Assembly: GCA_904420265.1 (NCBI GenBank)
Contig: CAJFUU010000247.1
Location: 1-6,646 of the forward strand
DNA length: 6,646 bases
Reading direction: 5' to 3'
DNA from: an uncultured Clostridia bacterium
GTDB taxonomy: Bacteria > Bacillota > Clostridia > Christensenellales > Aristaeellaceae
The position numbers and the translations under genes were made by a program. Shown one piece after another: positions 6,105 through 6,646 of the stretch. Within the stretch, counting starts at the first letter, position 1; each line of letters starts with the position of its first letter. The notes under the pieces are model-generated. The model did no database searches, was not told where the DNA came from, and saw nothing but the letters and a program-made list of their open reading frames with translations.

Positions 6105-6111
6105 CTTTTTT
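6075..6111 (+). terminator. Terminator- or attenuator-like hairpin in the dnaA leader
   Basis: TTTCCACA (6075-6082) pairs perfectly with TGTGGAAA (6096-6103) across a 13-base loop. Two bases later come six T (6106-6111). The shape resembles a Rho-independent terminator, but the stem has only three G-C pairs. The hairpin may be a by-product of two inverted DnaA boxes. If it works in RNA, it would attenuate dnaA transcription. Confidence 0.3.
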
Positions 6112-6133
6112 ACTGCTTACGGAGGCTCGGAAG

Positions 6134-6646
6134 ATGCACTATACAGAGGAGCAGCTCGCGGCGTTTGAAAAGGCCATCGCCATGTTCAAAAGCGACGTGA
6201 CCACGGCCATTTTCAGCACTTTTTTTTCGTCCCTGAAGCTCTTTGCCGTCACGGAGGAAGCCATCATCATCGAAGCGCCGAACGCCATGGTGGTGGAGCA
6301 GCTGCGCGCGCGCCATTTCCAGACGCTTTCCAACGTGCTGGGGGCGACGTTTGGCCGCGCCTATGACATACGCATCCTCACCCCGGAGGAGATCAAGAAC
6401 CAGTATCGGGAAATGGAAAAAACCATGCTCAACCCGAAGTACACGTTTGAAAACTTCGTGGTGGGCAATTCCAATTCCTTCGCCCACGCGGCGGCGCTGG
6501 CGGTGGCCGACGATCCCAGCGGCGCCTACAACCCCCTGTTCATCTACGGCGGCGTGGGGCTTGGCAAGACGCACCTGATGAACGCCATTGGCAACTACAT
6601 CCAGAAAAACGACCCGCGCAAGAACGTTCTGTTCATCACCTCGGAG
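6134..6646 (+). CDS. dnaA: Chromosomal replication initiator protein DnaA (5' part, cut by window end)
   Basis: The frame opens with ATG at 6134-6136, 8 bases after GGAGG, and stays open for 171 codons to the window edge, so the stop lies outside. DnaA binds DnaA boxes, forms an ATP-dependent filament and melts the origin. Domain I (about 1-82) has FSTFFSSLKLFAVTEEAIIIEAPN, matching the helicase-loading domain. The linker domain II is very short, about 83-99. The AAA+ domain begins NPKYTFENFVVGNSNSFAHA (100-119) and carries Walker A GGVGLGKT at 139-146 within YNPLFIYGGVGLGKTHLMNA. Walker B, sensor motifs and the C-terminal DNA-binding domain are beyond the edge. The gene is divergent from ftsK and preceded by DnaA-box clusters, so autoregulation is likely. 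No defect is seen. Confidence 0.97.
   Translation, partial: MHYTEEQLAAFEKAIAMFKSDVTTAIFSTFFSSLKLFAVTEEAIIIEAPNAMVVEQLRARHFQTLSNVLGATFGRAYDIRILTPEEIKNQYREMEKTMLNPKYTFENFVVGNSNSFAHAAALAVADDPSGAYNPLFIYGGVGLGKTHLMNAIGNYIQKNDPRKNVLFITSE

Larger units (their letters stand above)
5822..6133. other. Divergent ftsK-dnaA intergenic region, candidate oriC element
   Basis: This 312-base region separates two genes transcribed away from each other and is clearly richer in A and T than the flanking genes between about 5935 and 6120. In order it holds the ftsK leader and promoter, DnaA-box cluster 1, a GAAAATTTTC palindrome, the dnaA promoter, DnaA-box cluster 2 with a hairpin and T-run, and the dnaA ribosome binding site. 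Location next to dnaA, DnaA boxes and divergent leading-strand transcription are the usual marks of a bacterial origin. In Bacillota the origin is often split around dnaA, so the unwinding site may instead lie between dnaA and dnaN, outside this window. Confidence 0.7.

Overview
The window looks like a chromosomal replication-origin neighbourhood from a GC-rich member of the Bacillota, most likely class Clostridia. The pointers are the gene cluster ftsK (SpoIIIE-type) - rimO - pgsA, typical of Clostridia, a DnaA with a short Bacillus/Clostridium-style N-terminal part, strong GGAGG ribosome binding sites, and sigma-A type promoters. The genus cannot be named from sequence alone. No insertion sequence, CRISPR array, tRNA, rRNA or other sign of horizontal transfer was seen.

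Layout. Positions 1-137 hold no gene I can support, only a weak LexA-like palindrome. From 5821 leftwards to 138, four genes lie on the minus strand. They are ftsK (DNA translocase), rimO (ribosomal protein S12 methylthiotransferase, overlapping ftsK by 4 bases), pgsA (phosphatidylglycerophosphate synthase, after a 364-base gap) and a UPF0489-family protein of unknown function that starts 2 bases after the pgsA stop. Positions 5822-6133 are a divergent intergenic region. On the plus strand, dnaA starts at 6134 and runs off the right edge after 171 codons.

The most striking structure is in the 5822-6133 region. Two clusters of DnaA-box-like 9-mers are spaced at exactly 11 bases. Cluster 1 has boxes starting at 5960, 5971, 5982 and 5993, all on the plus strand. 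Cluster 2 starts at 6074 (plus), 6085 (minus) and 6096 (minus). The heptamer TCGTCAT precedes the first box of each cluster at the same one-base distance. Cluster 1 lies between the ftsK and dnaA promoters. Cluster 2 lies in the dnaA leader, where its inverted boxes also form a hairpin followed by six T. This suggests an origin or incAB-like element combined with DnaA autoregulation, and possibly control of ftsK.

How the genes fit together: DnaA starts replication, FtsK/SpoIIIE moves the replicated chromosome through the division septum, PgsA supplies the committed step of phosphatidylglycerol synthesis, and RimO modifies the ribosome. Transcription on both sides runs away from the putative origin, so all genes are co-oriented with replication if the origin is here. 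What is unusual is that ftsK, rather than the common rpmH-rnpA group, sits divergently next to dnaA.
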